In this document: piece by piece, positions 46,969 to 57,907 of the stretch
Numbering within the stretch: the first letter of the stretch is position 1
Layout of the letters: the number at the start of each line of letters is the position of its first letter
Assembly: GCA_013397935.1 (NCBI GenBank)
Contig: VZRN01006638.1
Span: 1,106,923-1,170,922, forward strand
Source: Dasyornis broadbenti
Lineage: Eukaryota > Chordata > Aves > Passeriformes > Dasyornithidae
Length of the DNA: 64,000 bases
Reading direction: 5' to 3'
The notes under the pieces: generated by a model
Told to the model about the DNA's origin: nothing
Database searches by the model: none
The model's input: only the letters and a program-made list of their open reading frames with translations
Program-made: the position numbers and the translations under genes

Positions 46969-47905
46969 ATGGAAGCTTGTCACTCTCCACACCAACCCAA
47001 TGTCACTGCATATAGTGACATGGCTTTGGTCGTCATCACCCTCGAGACATTTACTGGCATGTGGATAAACGCTTTCATTGTTTCTGTGCTTTGCATTGCC
47101 TGGGTCAAGAAGAAAACCTTGAACTCTAATGAGAAGATCTTGCTGCTCCTGGGATGCTCCAGGATTTGCTTTTTGTGCATGTCATGGGCATGCTACTTCA
47201 TTTCAATACTTTATCATGATTACTTTCATGGTCACCCTACACTTCAACTAATTCTATCTTTTCAAACCTTTTCAAATTATGCCAATTTGTGGGTTTCAGC
47301 CTGGCATAAAAATTGCCAATTTCAGGAACAGGTTCTTCATCTACCTAAAAGCAAAAATTGATAGAATTGTGCCATGGCTCTTGTTGGGGTCAGTGCTTTT
47401 AGCCTTGGCTATCGCCGTCATTGCATACAACATCACAGAAAATATGCACAATGACAGTCACAATTTCACCTGCATCGGAAATTTTTGGGAAGCAAGTGTC
47501 AGAATGGATAAGCACTCGTTCCCTATTTATTTTCTCATGGGTTTTGAATATGCTGCTTCTTTCATGGCAGTCATCTTTTCTGCTGTTTTCCTTCTCTTTT
47601 CTCTCTGGAGACACAAACACAAGATGCAGACAAACTCCATGAAAAACGTCAGTGTGGATGCCCACATCAAAGCCATGAAATCTATTCTCTCTTTCTTAGT
47701 GATGTACAGCATCAACTTTGCATGTTTGATCCTGACAATAATTTATGCCAAGAAGAATGAAAATACCATGATGCTTCTTATATCCATATATCTTTATGCT
47801 TTCCCGGGTGTTCATTCCCTCATTCTGATTTTCAGCAATCCCAAGCTGGAAAAGGCACTGCTAAAGATCGTCTCCTATGTGAAGTATAAGATTTTCATGA
47901 AGTAA
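46969..47905 (+). pseudogene. Bitter taste receptor TAS2R, copy 1, broken by a 17-bp deletion
   Basis: The gene starts MEACHSPHQPNVTAY and is a TAS2R-type receptor with KKKTLNSNEKILLLLGCSR after TM1, KIDRIVPWLLLG before TM4, HIKAMKSILSF at the start of TM6 and HSLILIFSNPKLEK in TM7. Against copies 2 and 3, 17 bp are missing near 47302, within TM3, where the others encode SLCVFYC or CLCVFYC. The frame then ends at 47361, while the remainder is open in another frame to 47905. Apart from this deletion the coding sequence looks undamaged, so the loss is probably recent, a population variant, or an assembly error. Confidence 0.85.
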
Positions 47906-49066
47906 GAACTGTGACAAAAGCTGGAGCCCATGCAAAATGTTGATCTTTCACCATAGAAAACAAGTAATGTAATCTCTAATGCAACTCACCAGGCAGTGTA
48001 GATGACAGAGGTGTTCTCTCTTCACCATCTAAGATAAGAAAACTTCCTTCATACTTATTGAACTAAATTATTGTGAGTTAAATATATAATTATTGGGTTT
48101 AGATTTAGCTAAATATTTGAGATATATTTTTTTATTCTTAACAATGTTATTTAGGCCTGGTTTGGGAATGAGGCCTAAGCCCCTGTGTGGTGAAGGGATT
48201 AATGTGGGCATGAGAGTCTGTTGGTGGGGTGATGGATTATCAGGCAGAGGCCCTTTACCTCTGCCTGTGCCTGGTGGAAGAGGGAGTGATGCTAATTAAG
48301 TGTTCAGCCCCTGTCCAAGACCCACAGTCTTTGTAATCAGAACTCTTGATATCCCTCATTTCCATATCAACTGGTTGCCCCCATCATTTAGGATGGCAGC
48401 AACAGAGTACTTTGACTGCAGCCTCACCTCCACTTCTGCCAAAAGTATAGATTTGGTATCTGAAATCCTGCATGGCAGAGGATGAGAATATGACCCCACT
48501 TTGTAGACAGGGCAAGAGAATTGCTTTGCTGTTGTGCCCAAAGCAGAGAACACCTCTTTGGTAGGATTTGCTCGTCTGACTGTCTCAGATTGTACCCTGG
48601 TGAAATTCCATTTATAGGGTCCTGTGATATCAAAGTTGAGGTTAAAAAATTACCTATTGTTGTTCTTTTTTTTTTTTTTTTTTTAATTTAAAATCTCTGT
48701 ACTGCTAATCTAGTGAATTTATTTATTAGTGGTAATTCTAAATGTGTTTTTCTGTAATAAAATGCACTATTTGTGATCCTGTGAGTGTGAAATTTCTTAC
48801 TGAATGTGACATTATTTACAGTATCGAATTCACTATAATCAGAAATTAACCTGAGGCACAGCTGAGCCCTTTGATCTGTGGGGACCAATAGGAATTCAAG
48901 GAGTTTAGTTTCTGCCAAATATCTATACTCTTAATGCAACAGATATGGACAGGCTGCAAAACAGCAATATCAATCCTGCAAACCTACCATAAATGTTTTG
49001 GTATTCACTGATTGAAGTAACTGAACTAAACAACAGGTTGATCTCTTCTTTGTTTACTTTTCTTCC

Positions 49067-49325
49067 TGCTGTGGCTCTGTGCTCTGTGATATTATGGGCT
49101 GTATCACTGTCTGACAGGGGTTGATAACCCTGTGTGAACACACTGATCCCTGTCACTCACCAGAGCTGGTCACTGATGCACAAACAGCGAGGCAGAAATG
49201 GCCCCGGGGTGCTCAGGGTGTGCAGAGCTCCCTTCCCACTCCAGCCCTACGTGTCCTCTCTGTCCCCCTGCCTGCAAGGACAGGATTCCCTGCTCTGTGT
49301 GACTGCTCTCCTGGCCTGGTGTGAC
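49067..49325. repeat. Duplicated non-coding block A, copy 1
   Basis: About 255 bp starting CTGCTGTGGCTCTGTGC recur at 53599-53855 with only about two mismatches by eye. The block lies between the receptor gene and the LTR in units 1 and 2. Unit 3 (58283 onward) retains only the first part in diverged form. Short open frames in it are unlike any known protein. Confidence 0.8.
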
Positions 49326-49369
49326 TTGGTGATGATATCAACTTTCCAGTACACTCTGGCTCCGTAAAA

Positions 49370-49768
49370 CACCCAGGTTTCAGTCTGGATCAGGGGAACA
49401 GCGTGAGACGGGAGTGAAGGAGACAACTCATTATGAACTGACTGCAACTCCACTGTGCTGCTGTAGGGGAGGTGGAGGAGCTGGGAATGAAGGAGTGAAG
49501 TTGATCCTCAGATGAATATGGAGATAGAGGCAGCAGATTGCAATTTTGTGTTTGTTTCTCATCATCCACTGTACTTTCAATACACAATACATTAAATTGA
49601 TTTTCCCCATGTCCAGCCTGTTTTGCCAGAGAGAGTAATGGTTGAGTGATCTCATTTGTCTTTATCTCGATCCATCAGCTTTTCTGTCTTATTTTCAGCC
49701 GCCTCCTTATGGGTAAGAGTGAAGGAGCAGCTGGGTGGGGATCTGCCTGCTGCCCAATGTCAAACAGG
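49370..49768 (+). mobile_element. ERVL-like LTR downstream of TAS2R copy 1
   Basis: Plus-oriented LTR sequence including GAGCTGGGAATGAAGGAGTGAAG, a CAATACATTAAATTGATTTTCCCC block (poly(A) hexamer lost) and TGAGTGATCTCATTTGTC. The same element occurs at the matching place in units 2 and 3, so it was probably present before the duplications. Its ends are approximate. Confidence 0.65.
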
Positions 49769-51960
49769 TGAAACATAAAATGGTTCCAGCATGAACAGAG
49801 CAGAACTTGAATTGGTCATTTCTGTCACCAGCTCAGGTCCACAGGCAGATGTTCAGCACCTCTGAACAGGGAAAGGCGTGGAAAGGACAGGAAAAACCAC
49901 ACATCCCTCTTCCCCTCTTGCTGTGAATGCACTTCATACTTAATGTTACTGTCCCAATTGATTTTACAAGAAAACCCTGGGGGATCCATCTTATTTCCTA
50001 CATCCAGTGTGACATCATCCCTCACAACCTCACATGACACAAGACTCAGCATGCAAAACCAGCACCTTGCAGATGTTACCACACAAAACACCAGTGCCCC
50101 AGCAAACCACGCTGCAGATCCCTTCTTGCATCTCCATGAAACCCCTGAGAAGGTGACACCCAGCACAGCAGCACTGCCCTGTGCACCAGCCCCACTCATC
50201 TGGCACTGGAGGGGACAGCGTGTCCATCAGCACAGCCACCCTGCACAGCCCATGGGGACAGATGCAGGATGTGCCCAGCCTGGAGAAGCTGACACATGAC
50301 AGATGTCAGAAGTCAGTGGGAATGACTTCCCAGTGCTGGCACGGTATGGAAAACTGCTTTCGGTAATATTCCAAGCCTTTATGATTGAGATGTGAAATAG
50401 TTAAAATACTGATAAGCAGAGGGACAGCTCAGACATGGTTCCACAGCAGAAACAAGGGCATTAACATAACAAAACACCACAGCAGATGAATAAAAGCAGC
50501 CTGGGCAGCACGACAAAAACAGGCTATACCTAAGGCAAGAAATACAGGGCTATTGTTTATTTTGAAGTTAACATCATTTAGTTCCAAACACCCTGCCACA
50601 GTTTAATGTAGGGGTGGTAAACTTTCCTCTGTGGGAGCTGTTTCTCAAAGCATTCCTCTCCAGTACTTGATGGCATCAACATCCTTCTGTTAACAGTGTA
50701 AGACCAATCTTCTGCTGAGGTTGGGTTTGATCAGCAGTACATACCAATAAGAAAATAACACTTTGATAAGGATTCCTTCAGTTCATCTTCAGACCCTCTG
50801 TATTGAAATAACTGACATTCTCCTCACTTATATATATCTGCAGAGAGGAAGAAGAAAATAAAAGCAAGGAGAAAAAGCCAAAAAGCCAAACCTCAACCAT
50901 CTTTTCTCTTCATTCAGCAAAACCAGAGAAGATGCACACCTGAGCATAAAGCACAGAAGAAGCCATGAGAGGAAATTTAAAACTATCAAGCATTGTCCTG
51001 CACTCCCTAAACAACATCAACTATCAAATAGCCATTTTTGCATTACTGCATCCAAACCAAGCTAATGATATTGATGCTTTCTAGGCAATATGAAAAATAA
51101 AGGATAGTGAAAATATCACTAGAAAGTTTATGAAAAGTCTACAAACTATCTGAAGAATTTAATTCCTGGGAATCTGTGGCAGATACAGTGTTTTGTTGTT
51201 GAAATGAACTCCAGGACTTAGGTAAAAATATTTCCATGTGTGAATGCTGTAGAAATGGCCTTTGCAAAATCATTTGAATATTTACACAACACAGTGCTGG
51301 CATGTATATCCTGCAGAAAGAAAAAGGGCATCATGATCCTGAAGAGAAATTGCTGGTGCTATATTTCTTGTAGCCATAGACCTATTTGCTGTGGTTTTAA
51401 TTTTTCCCTAGGTTATACCACAGCATCACCCATGATCTAGTTAGTAACTGTGGTCCTGATGTCCAAGGCCCAATGTGCCAGATCTTGTACTAACCCAAAG
51501 TCCATGGGCACTCCATGCCAAAAGGAGCATAACACACCTTGCCTGTTAAAATACCCCAAAGCGTTCAAGATCTAAATTTATTTGGAAGCTGGAGTATAAT
51601 GCAGTGTGGGGGAAATCCAGCATAGTCCCATCCTTAAAACCCTCCACTTTCCCAGCAGAAGAGATTTGAACCCTGGCACAGGGACCCATCTTGGTTTTTA
51701 CCATTTTCCTACATATGCGGCAACTTATCCCTGTAAAAAAAACCCCAGCTTTACCTTCATGTTCCCCATTCGCTGTGCCACTATGTGGCTCTCCACTTCA
51801 TCTTAAGGCAATACCATTGGTAAAACGAACATGATTTCAGTGCCTCTGAAGGATCAAAATAAACTCGTTTTCCAGAATCTTGGTTGAACTTAAAAGCTCA
51901 CAGAGTCTCAGATAAAAGAGGGCAGTGACTCTGCTGAGAGCAGTCAGAGCTCTGCATGAT
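49769..51960. other. Non-coding DNA between TAS2R copies 1 and 2
   Basis: No gene is seen. Two parts recur in other units: about 50470-50700 resembles 62985-63215, and about 50800-51090 resembles 56260-56530. They mark this as part of the duplicated unit rather than unique spacer. Confidence 0.6.
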
Positions 51961-51966
51961 TATCAC

Positions 51967-52346
51967 AAGAGACATAAGAACACAGATGCTGAAGCCTGAC
52001 ACTGATCAAACACGACTCACTCACAAAACCACAACACTCTCCACTGCAGAAAAACATCTCCGCTCTTTGTGTCACCCAACACAGCCCCCCTGAAGCAACA
52101 TTCAAATAGTCCAGAGTGACACTGGCCCCGGGTAAGGGGATACCCAGCACATTTACATCCCTGCACCTGCCCTGCTCCCCACAGCAGCGGCACCAAAATC
52201 CGACCCCCCACCAGCAGCAGCAGCATCAGCTCTATAAAGCTCCTCCTGCCATCCCTGACACTCCAGCAACAGCAGCCACTGCCCTGCCTGAGGCACTGCT
52301 GCCACAGCCCCCTTGGCCAGCACAGCTCTGCTCCCCAGCTCGCAGC
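51967..52346 (+). promoter_or_regulatory. TAS2R copy 2 upstream region with TATA box
   Basis: This matches the copy 1 upstream region closely but has a (CAG)4 run. TATAAA is at 52233-52238, again 114 bp before the ATG. An in-frame upstream ATG at 52116 would add 77 residues, but that extension is not open in copy 3, so it is not taken as coding. Confidence 0.5.
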
Positions 52347-53300
52347 ATGGAAGCTTGTCACTCTCCACACCAACCCAATGTCACTGCATACGGGGCCACG
52401 ACTGTGGCCGCTTTCACCCTCCAGGTGTTTGCTGGCATGTGGATAAACGCTTTCATTGTTTCTGTGCTCTGCATTGCCTGGGTCAAGAAGAAAACCTTAA
52501 ACTCAAATGAGAAGATCTTGCTGCTTCTGGGAAGCTCCAGGTTTTGGTATTTGTGCTTCTCATGGGTATATTCATTTATTTCAATAATTTACCCTAATTG
52601 CCTTCTGGTTCATCCCATAATTCAACTACTTCAAGGTGCTTATAGCTTTTTCAATTGTTCCAACTTCTGGTTTTCTGCCAGTCTTTGTGTTTTTTATTGC
52701 ATAAAAATTGCCAATTTCAGCAACAGTTTCTTTTTCTACTTGAAAGTAAAAATTGACAGGATTGTGCCCTGGCTCTTGTTGGGGACAGAGATTTGCTCCC
52801 TGGTAATTGGAATCCTTGTCTACAACATTATTGATAAAGCTGTCTGTAAAAACCTCAATTTCACCTGCAAAGGAAGATTTTGGAAAGCAAATATCAGAAT
52901 AGAGGAACACTTTTACATTCTTAATTTTGTCACTGGCTTTGTATATACCACTTCATTCATGGCAGTCATCTTTTCTGCTGTTTTCCTTCTCTGTTCTCTC
53001 TGGAGACACAAATGCAAGATGCAGACAAATAACATGAACAGCCTCAGCGTGGATGCCCACATCAAAGCAATGAAATCAATTCTCTCCTTCTTCATAATGT
53101 ACTGCATCAACTTTATGTTTTTTATCTTGACTCTAATTTATTCAACGAAGAAGCAAAAGCACGTGATGTTTCCTGCTTACTTAATTCAACATGCTTTTCC
53201 AGGTGTTCATTCCCTTATTCTGATTCTCAGCAATCCCAAGCTGGAAAAGACACTGCTAAGGATTCTTTGCTGTGTTAAGTGCAAGATTTGCATGAGGTAG
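52347..53300 (+). CDS. Bitter taste receptor TAS2R, copy 2, intact, 317 residues
   Basis: A single-exon G protein-coupled receptor of the T2R type, expected at the surface of taste and possibly gut or airway cells, where it signals through gustducin-type G proteins. Visible features: extracellular start MEACHSPHQPNVTAY; TM1 about 17-45; loop KKKTLNSNEK (47-56); TM3-TM4 with KIDRIVPWLLLG (135-146); N-glycosylation sequon NFT at 171 in the second extracellular loop, a site conserved across T2Rs; SLWRHKCKMQ after TM5; HIKAMKSILSF (238-248); TM7 HSLILILSNPKLEK (288-301). The length is normal. The start was chosen at MEACH because only this ATG is shared by all three copies. It cannot be assigned to a numbered human gene from sequence alone. 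Confidence 0.93.
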   Translation: MEACHSPHQPNVTAYGATTVAAFTLQVFAGMWINAFIVSVLCIAWVKKKTLNSNEKILLLLGSSRFWYLCFSWVYSFISIIYPNCLLVHPIIQLLQGAYSFFNCSNFWFSASLCVFYCIKIANFSNSFFFYLKVKIDRIVPWLLLGTEICSLVIGILVYNIIDKAVCKNLNFTCKGRFWKANIRIEEHFYILNFVTGFVYTTSFMAVIFSAVFLLCSLWRHKCKMQTNNMNSLSVDAHIKAMKSILSFFIMYCINFMFFILTLIYSTKKQKHVMFPAYLIQHAFPGVHSLILILSNPKLEKTLLRILCCVKCKICMR

Positions 53301-53598
53301 AAACTGTAACAAAAGCTGGAGCTCATGCAAAATGTAGATTTTTCTTGATATAAAACAATTTCAAATAATTTCCACTGCAAATCTGCAGGCAGTGTAGATC
53401 CAAGAGATGTTCATCTTAGAGGTTAAGAATATTTCAAATCCTTTGAAGAACTATTACTATGAGTCAAATAAATTATTGTTCGCACTGACTTTAGACAGGT
53501 ATTGGTGCTAAATTACTGTCAGTAGTAAAGTCACGTAGAGATTGAATCAAATGAACTGAACAACAGTTTTACCTCTACTTTGGTTTACCTTTCCTTCT

Positions 53599-53855
53599 GC
53601 TGTGGCTCTGTGCCTTGTGATATTATGGGCTGTATCACTGTCTGACAGGGGTTGATAACCCTGTGTGAACACACTGATCCCTGTCACTCACCAGAGCTGG
53701 TCACTGATGCACAAACAGCGAGGCAGAAATGGCCCCGGGGTGCTCAGGGTGTGCAGAGCTCCCTTCCCACTCCAGCCCTACGTGTCCTCTCTGTCCCCCT
53801 GCCTGCAAGGACAGGATTCCCTGCTCTGTGTGACTGCTCTCCTGGCCTGCTGTGA
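53599..53855. repeat. Duplicated non-coding block A, copy 2
   Basis: Near-identical partner of 49067-49325; the clearest mismatch is CCTTG in place of CTCTG about 16 nt from the start. Its similarity greatly exceeds that of the adjoining coding regions and LTRs. Confidence 0.8.
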
Positions 53856-53879
53856 CTTGGTGATGAGATTGGCTTTTCC

Positions 53880-54557
53880 CAGTGCACTCTGGCTCCGTAT
53901 AACCCCTGGGAACGTGGGCTTTGTGCAAGGTGCAGTGTGCAGTAAAGTTACAGCTTCACCTTGCAGTGACCCACGGGCAGATGTACAGGGTGCCTGGGTC
54001 AGGTGCTGCAGCTGGGGGCCTGTGGGGCCTCAGTGAGGCCACGTCAAAGCTGTTCCATGCTGAGAAAAGCCAGTTCCACGCTCTCCAATGGACCCACCAT
54101 GGGACACTGCTCAGCCCATCAGTGATGGTGTGGCTCCTCTGGGAGCCATGCTGGAGCAGGGGAAGAGGGTGAGGAAGGAGTGGAAGAGATAACTTACGAA
54201 CTGACTGCAGTCCCCATTCCCTGTCCTCCTGCACTGCTGAGGGAGAGGAGGATGTAGACAATCTGAGAATGAGTTAAATTGAGCCTGGGATTATTGGGGG
54301 CCGAAGATAAGATATTCTCATTTTGTGGTTGTTCCTACACCATCCTACTCTATTTTCAATAGGCAATAAATTAAATTGGTTTTCCCCATGTTGAGTCCGT
54401 TTTGTCTGTGAGAATAATTTGTGAGTGATCTCCCTGTCTTTATCTCGACTCGTAAGTAATTCCATCTCACTTTTAACTCCTGCCCTGTTGTGGAGTGAGA
54501 GTGAAGAAATGACGGAGTGGGGGTCTTAGAGCTGCCCAAGGTCAACCCATCATGACA
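53880..54557 (+). mobile_element. ERVL-like LTR downstream of TAS2R copy 2
   Basis: The best-preserved LTR of the three units. It shows CACCATGGGACACTGCTCAG near 54095, GAGGGAGAGGAGG near 54240, a CAATAAATTAAATTGGTTTTC block with the poly(A) hexamer near 54365, TGAGTGATCTCCCTGTC, and an end GGTCAACCCATCATGACA. The 5' limit is approximate. No retroviral genes accompany it. Confidence 0.72.
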
Positions 54558-55257
54558 GGGCTTGCAAATGTGAAATAGTTCCAATGTGGAAGAATACATT
54601 CATTGCAGACAGCTCGGTGAGCAGCTGCAATGTGAGCTGCAGGCTGTGGGGAAGTGCTACAAGTCCCAAATGTGGTGCCAACGCCTTGCACAACACAGGC
54701 CATGGGGACCTGTGTCATCAGGCAGGTGACTGCACACACAGACACCCCACCCATCATGTGCATAGACTGGAAGGACGCACAATCCCAGCAATTCACTTGT
54801 TTCAGGTACCTCCTCAGATATATCCAGCTCGAGCTGGGTCTGTGTTACTGCACCATGATTAAACTGCTTTAAAGATCCAGACGTCTGAGACTCTCCTATG
54901 GGAAACCCAGTGCTGAGCTGGTGAGGAAACCTGGTCTGGCTCTGTGAGCGTGGTGTGTGTGTGGTGTGGAATGGGGCACCTGCCCACTGTGAAGGGGCTT
55001 CAGTCCCAGCAGTCACAGTCTCTGGTGGGGAGGGGTAACTGCCAGAGGGCCTCCTGGGTGGCGAGACAGGAAAGTTTCCTTCACAGCAGCATGAACAGAG
55101 CAGAAACTGAACTGGTCATTTATTTCACCAGCTCAGGCTCAGAGGGCCGTTCTATGTCATGCCCAGTGCCAGGTGTGCATTTCTCATAAGAGCATCTTCA
55201 AAAAGCTTCCTTCCTAATTCTGAAGGCAGAGAAAAACATTTAGGCCAGAGCAACCTC
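54558..55257. other. Non-coding DNA after the unit 2 LTR
   Basis: No gene. The segment around 55089-55145 (GCATGAACAGAGCAGAAAC) has counterparts at about 49787-49845 and 58827-58880, again showing unit structure. Confidence 0.5.
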
Positions 55258-55265
55258 TCAACCAC

Positions 55266-55500
55266 TGCAATATCTCCTTTCCCAAAGACTACAGATTCTA
55301 TCAGGCTGCCTCACCAACCAACCCAACTCTCCTTAAGCAGTAACAGCCTAGAAATAAGCAAACAAATAATTAATGCCACTTGNTGCAACATCTCCTTTCC
55401 CAAAGACTACAGATTCTATCAGGCTGCCTCACCAACCAACCCAACTCTCCTTAAGCAGTAACAGCCTAGAAATAAGCAAACAAATAATTAATGCCACTTG
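55266..55500. repeat. ~118-bp direct repeat around a single N
   Basis: Sequence from the CTCCTTTCCCAAAGAC motif to TTAATGCCACTTG occurs immediately before and after the undetermined base at 55382, without a visible difference. A duplicated contig end joined over a nominal one-base gap is the simplest reading; a true tandem duplication is possible. Confidence 0.85.
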
Positions 55501-55779
55501 ATAACATGCCAGTCCATGGGTATAGTATCGCCCATAACTTCCTGATTTGAAAAGCTAGCATTGGAGACTCCAACTTTATACAACTTTTTTTTTTCTCAAA
55601 GGTACCAGATTTCCCATGCAGAACTGCTTAAGCCCAAGCTGATCCATACCTTCCTGATTTGAAAACACAGCACTGGAGGCTCTGATTTATACACCTTTGT
55701 TTTTTCAAAGGTACCAGATTGCCCACACAGATCTGAGTCCTAGCCACAGCCACAGTGTGGTCCTGCTACTGTAACATTT

Positions 55780-56198
55780 TGTCCTGGTTCTGGCCAGGAC
55801 AGAGTTAATTTTTGCAGTAGCCAGGAGTGGAACTCAGAAGTTATACTATGCCACCTCATATCATTGATCAGGGCAAGGGAAAGGAATTGGCTTCTGGGGA
55901 GAAGGGGTTCCTTCCGATATTGCCTATTATTGGTGAATTTTTACCATGTGAATAATTTCTTTTCTTGTACCCTCTGATATCAGAATTGTTGCTGCTACTT
56001 TTCACTTTCTTCTCTCATTGCTGTTTCCAGTAAATTGTTCTTGTCTGAACCCACGATCTCACCTTTTGTTCCTCAAATTCTCCTCTCCAGTATGCCCAAG
56101 GGCAAGGGAAAGTGGGTGAGTGAAAGAAAGTGGCAGTGTGGTTTGGAGAGTCATGGCTGGGGCAAAGAACTGGGAAGGACCATTCCTAAACCATGACA
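55780..56198 (+). mobile_element. Solo LTR, plus orientation, between TAS2R copies 2 and 3
   Basis: 419 bp starting TGTCCTGGTTCTGGCCAGGA and ending CTAAACCATGACA, with internal ACAGAGTTAATTTTTGCAG and CCAGTAAATTGTTCTTGTCTG blocks, as in a widespread avian LTR family. TG...CA ends are present, but matching target duplications were not convincing. No internal retroviral sequence is attached. Confidence 0.75.
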
Positions 56199-56545
56199 TA
56201 TATTCATAAAATGCCCCTATACAACCACTGTTCCAGCACAGACTGTCCAGCACAACTTCAAACATGTTGTAATAGAACTAACTTCCATTCTTCTCACCAA
56301 CATATGGAGAGAAGAAGAAATAAAAGAGCAATCAAATAAAAAAGAAAAAAAGTCCACTGAACCCTATGCTATTTTTTCTGTTCTGTGAAGAAACTCACAT
56401 CAAAGCATAAAGCAGACAACAGGAAGTAGCAGGAAATTAAAACTCTCTCAAGGCAATGCTCTGCCCTCCATCAATATCACAAATTAGAAAGAGAAATCAT
56501 ATTTTTGAATGACTGCATCCAAAACTAATTTGGTCAGCGTAGGTG

Positions 56546-56953
56546 ACCAAGGGACACAAGAACTCAGATCCTGAAGCCTGACACTGATCAAACAGGGCTC
56601 ATTCACAAAACCACAACGCTCTCCACTGCAGAAAAACATCTCCGCTCTTTGTGTCACCCAACACAGGCCCGCTGAAGCAACATTCAAATAGTCCAGAGTG
56701 ACACTGGCCCCGGGTAAGGGGATACCCAGCACATTTACATCCCTGCACCTGCCCTGCTCCCCACAGCAGCGGCACCAAAATCCGACACCCCCCCCACCAC
56801 CAGCAGCAGCAGCAGCAGCAGCATCAGCAGCATCAGCTCTATAAAGCTCCTCCTGCCATCCCTGACACTCCAGCAACAGCAGCCACTGCCCTGCCTGAGG
56901 CACTGCTGCCACAGCCCCCTTGGCCAGCACAGCTCTGCTCCCCAGCTCGCAGC
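56546..56953 (+). promoter_or_regulatory. TAS2R copy 3 upstream region with TATA box
   Basis: Same block as in copies 1 and 2. The repeat here is (CAG)7 CAT (CAG)2 after a longer C run. TATAAA at 56840-56845 is again exactly 114 bp before the ATG. The longer C run breaks the upstream frame seen in the other copies. Confidence 0.5.
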
Positions 56954-57907
56954 ATGGAAGCTTGTCACTCTCCACACCAATCTAATGTCACTGCATATGG
57001 TGATATGGCTTTGGTCATCATCACCCTCCAGGTGTTTGCTGGCATGTGGATAAATGCTTTTATTGTTTGTGTGCTCTGCGTTACTTGGGTCAAGAAGAAA
57101 ACCTTGAATTCTAATGAGAAGATCTTGCTGCTTCTGGGATGCTCCAGGATTTGCTATTTCTGCATCTCATGGGTATATTCCTTTCTTTTAATAATACATC
57201 CCTATTGCTTTTGTGTTCCTCTCCTACTTGAATCACTTGCAGGTATTCAAAGCTTTTTTGATTGCTCGAATTTGTGTGTTTGTGCCTGTCTTTGTGTTTT
57301 TTATTGCATAAAAATTGCCAATTTCAGGAACAGGTTATTCATCTACATGAAAGTAAAAATTGACAGAATTGTGCCCTGGCTCTTGTTGGCATCTGTGCTT
57401 TTAGCCTTTATTTTCAGCACTCTTGTCTATCACATCTCTAATGAAACACAGTGTAACAATCGAAATTACAGCAGTCAAGGATATTATTGGAAACACATTA
57501 TCAGAGTGGATGAACACTCAGTGCCTATTTTTTTTGTCATAGGATTTGTATTTCCCACTTCATTCATAGCAGTTATCTTTTCTGCTGTTTTCCTTCTCTT
57601 TTCTCTCTGGAGACACAAATGCAATATGCAGACAAACTCCACGAACAGCGTCAGCATGGATGCCCACATCAAAGCCATGAAATCTATTCTCTCCTTCTTA
57701 GTGATATACAGCATCAATTTTATATTTTTTATTTTGGCACTGCTTTATGCAAGGAAGAAGGAAAATCACGTGGCTTTTCTTAATTTTGTATTTCTGTATG
57801 CTTTTCCAGGTGTTCATTCCCTTATTCTGATTTTCAGCAATCCCAAGCTCGAAAAGACACTGACATGGACTCTATCCCGTGTCAAGTGCAAGGTTTGCAG
57901 GAGGTAG
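56954..57907 (+). CDS. Bitter taste receptor TAS2R, copy 3, intact, 317 residues
   Basis: A single-exon T2R-type receptor of the same length as copy 2. The N-terminus differs by one residue in the first 16 (Pro to Ser at 10), and KKKTLNSNEKILLLLG is identical, but the first extracellular loop, TM3 start, second extracellular loop and TM7 entry differ strongly. Sequons NET (163) and NYS (171) are present; the Cys that follows the second sequon in copies 1 and 2 is Ser here. HIKAMKSILSF and HSLILIFSNPKLEK are kept. Divergence concentrated in ligand-facing parts suggests a different bitter spectrum, which is inference. Confidence 0.93.
   Translation: MEACHSPHQSNVTAYGDMALVIITLQVFAGMWINAFIVCVLCVTWVKKKTLNSNEKILLLLGCSRICYFCISWVYSFLLIIHPYCFCVPLLLESLAGIQSFFDCSNLCVCACLCVFYCIKIANFRNRLFIYMKVKIDRIVPWLLLASVLLAFIFSTLVYHISNETQCNNRNYSSQGYYWKHIIRVDEHSVPIFFVIGFVFPTSFIAVIFSAVFLLFSLWRHKCNMQTNSTNSVSMDAHIKAMKSILSFLVIYSINFIFFILALLYARKKENHVAFLNFVFLYAFPGVHSLILIFSNPKLEKTLTWTLSRVKCKVCRR

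Noticed and set aside
46545..46995. Minus-strand open frames repeated upstream of each receptor
   Set aside because: They recur only because the upstream DNA is duplicated; they have a low-complexity Leu/Ala run from the CAG repeat and no domain.
54584..55189. Several 72-119 codon open frames on both strands after the unit 2 LTR
   Set aside because: They overlap each other, lack homology and are not kept in units 1 and 3.
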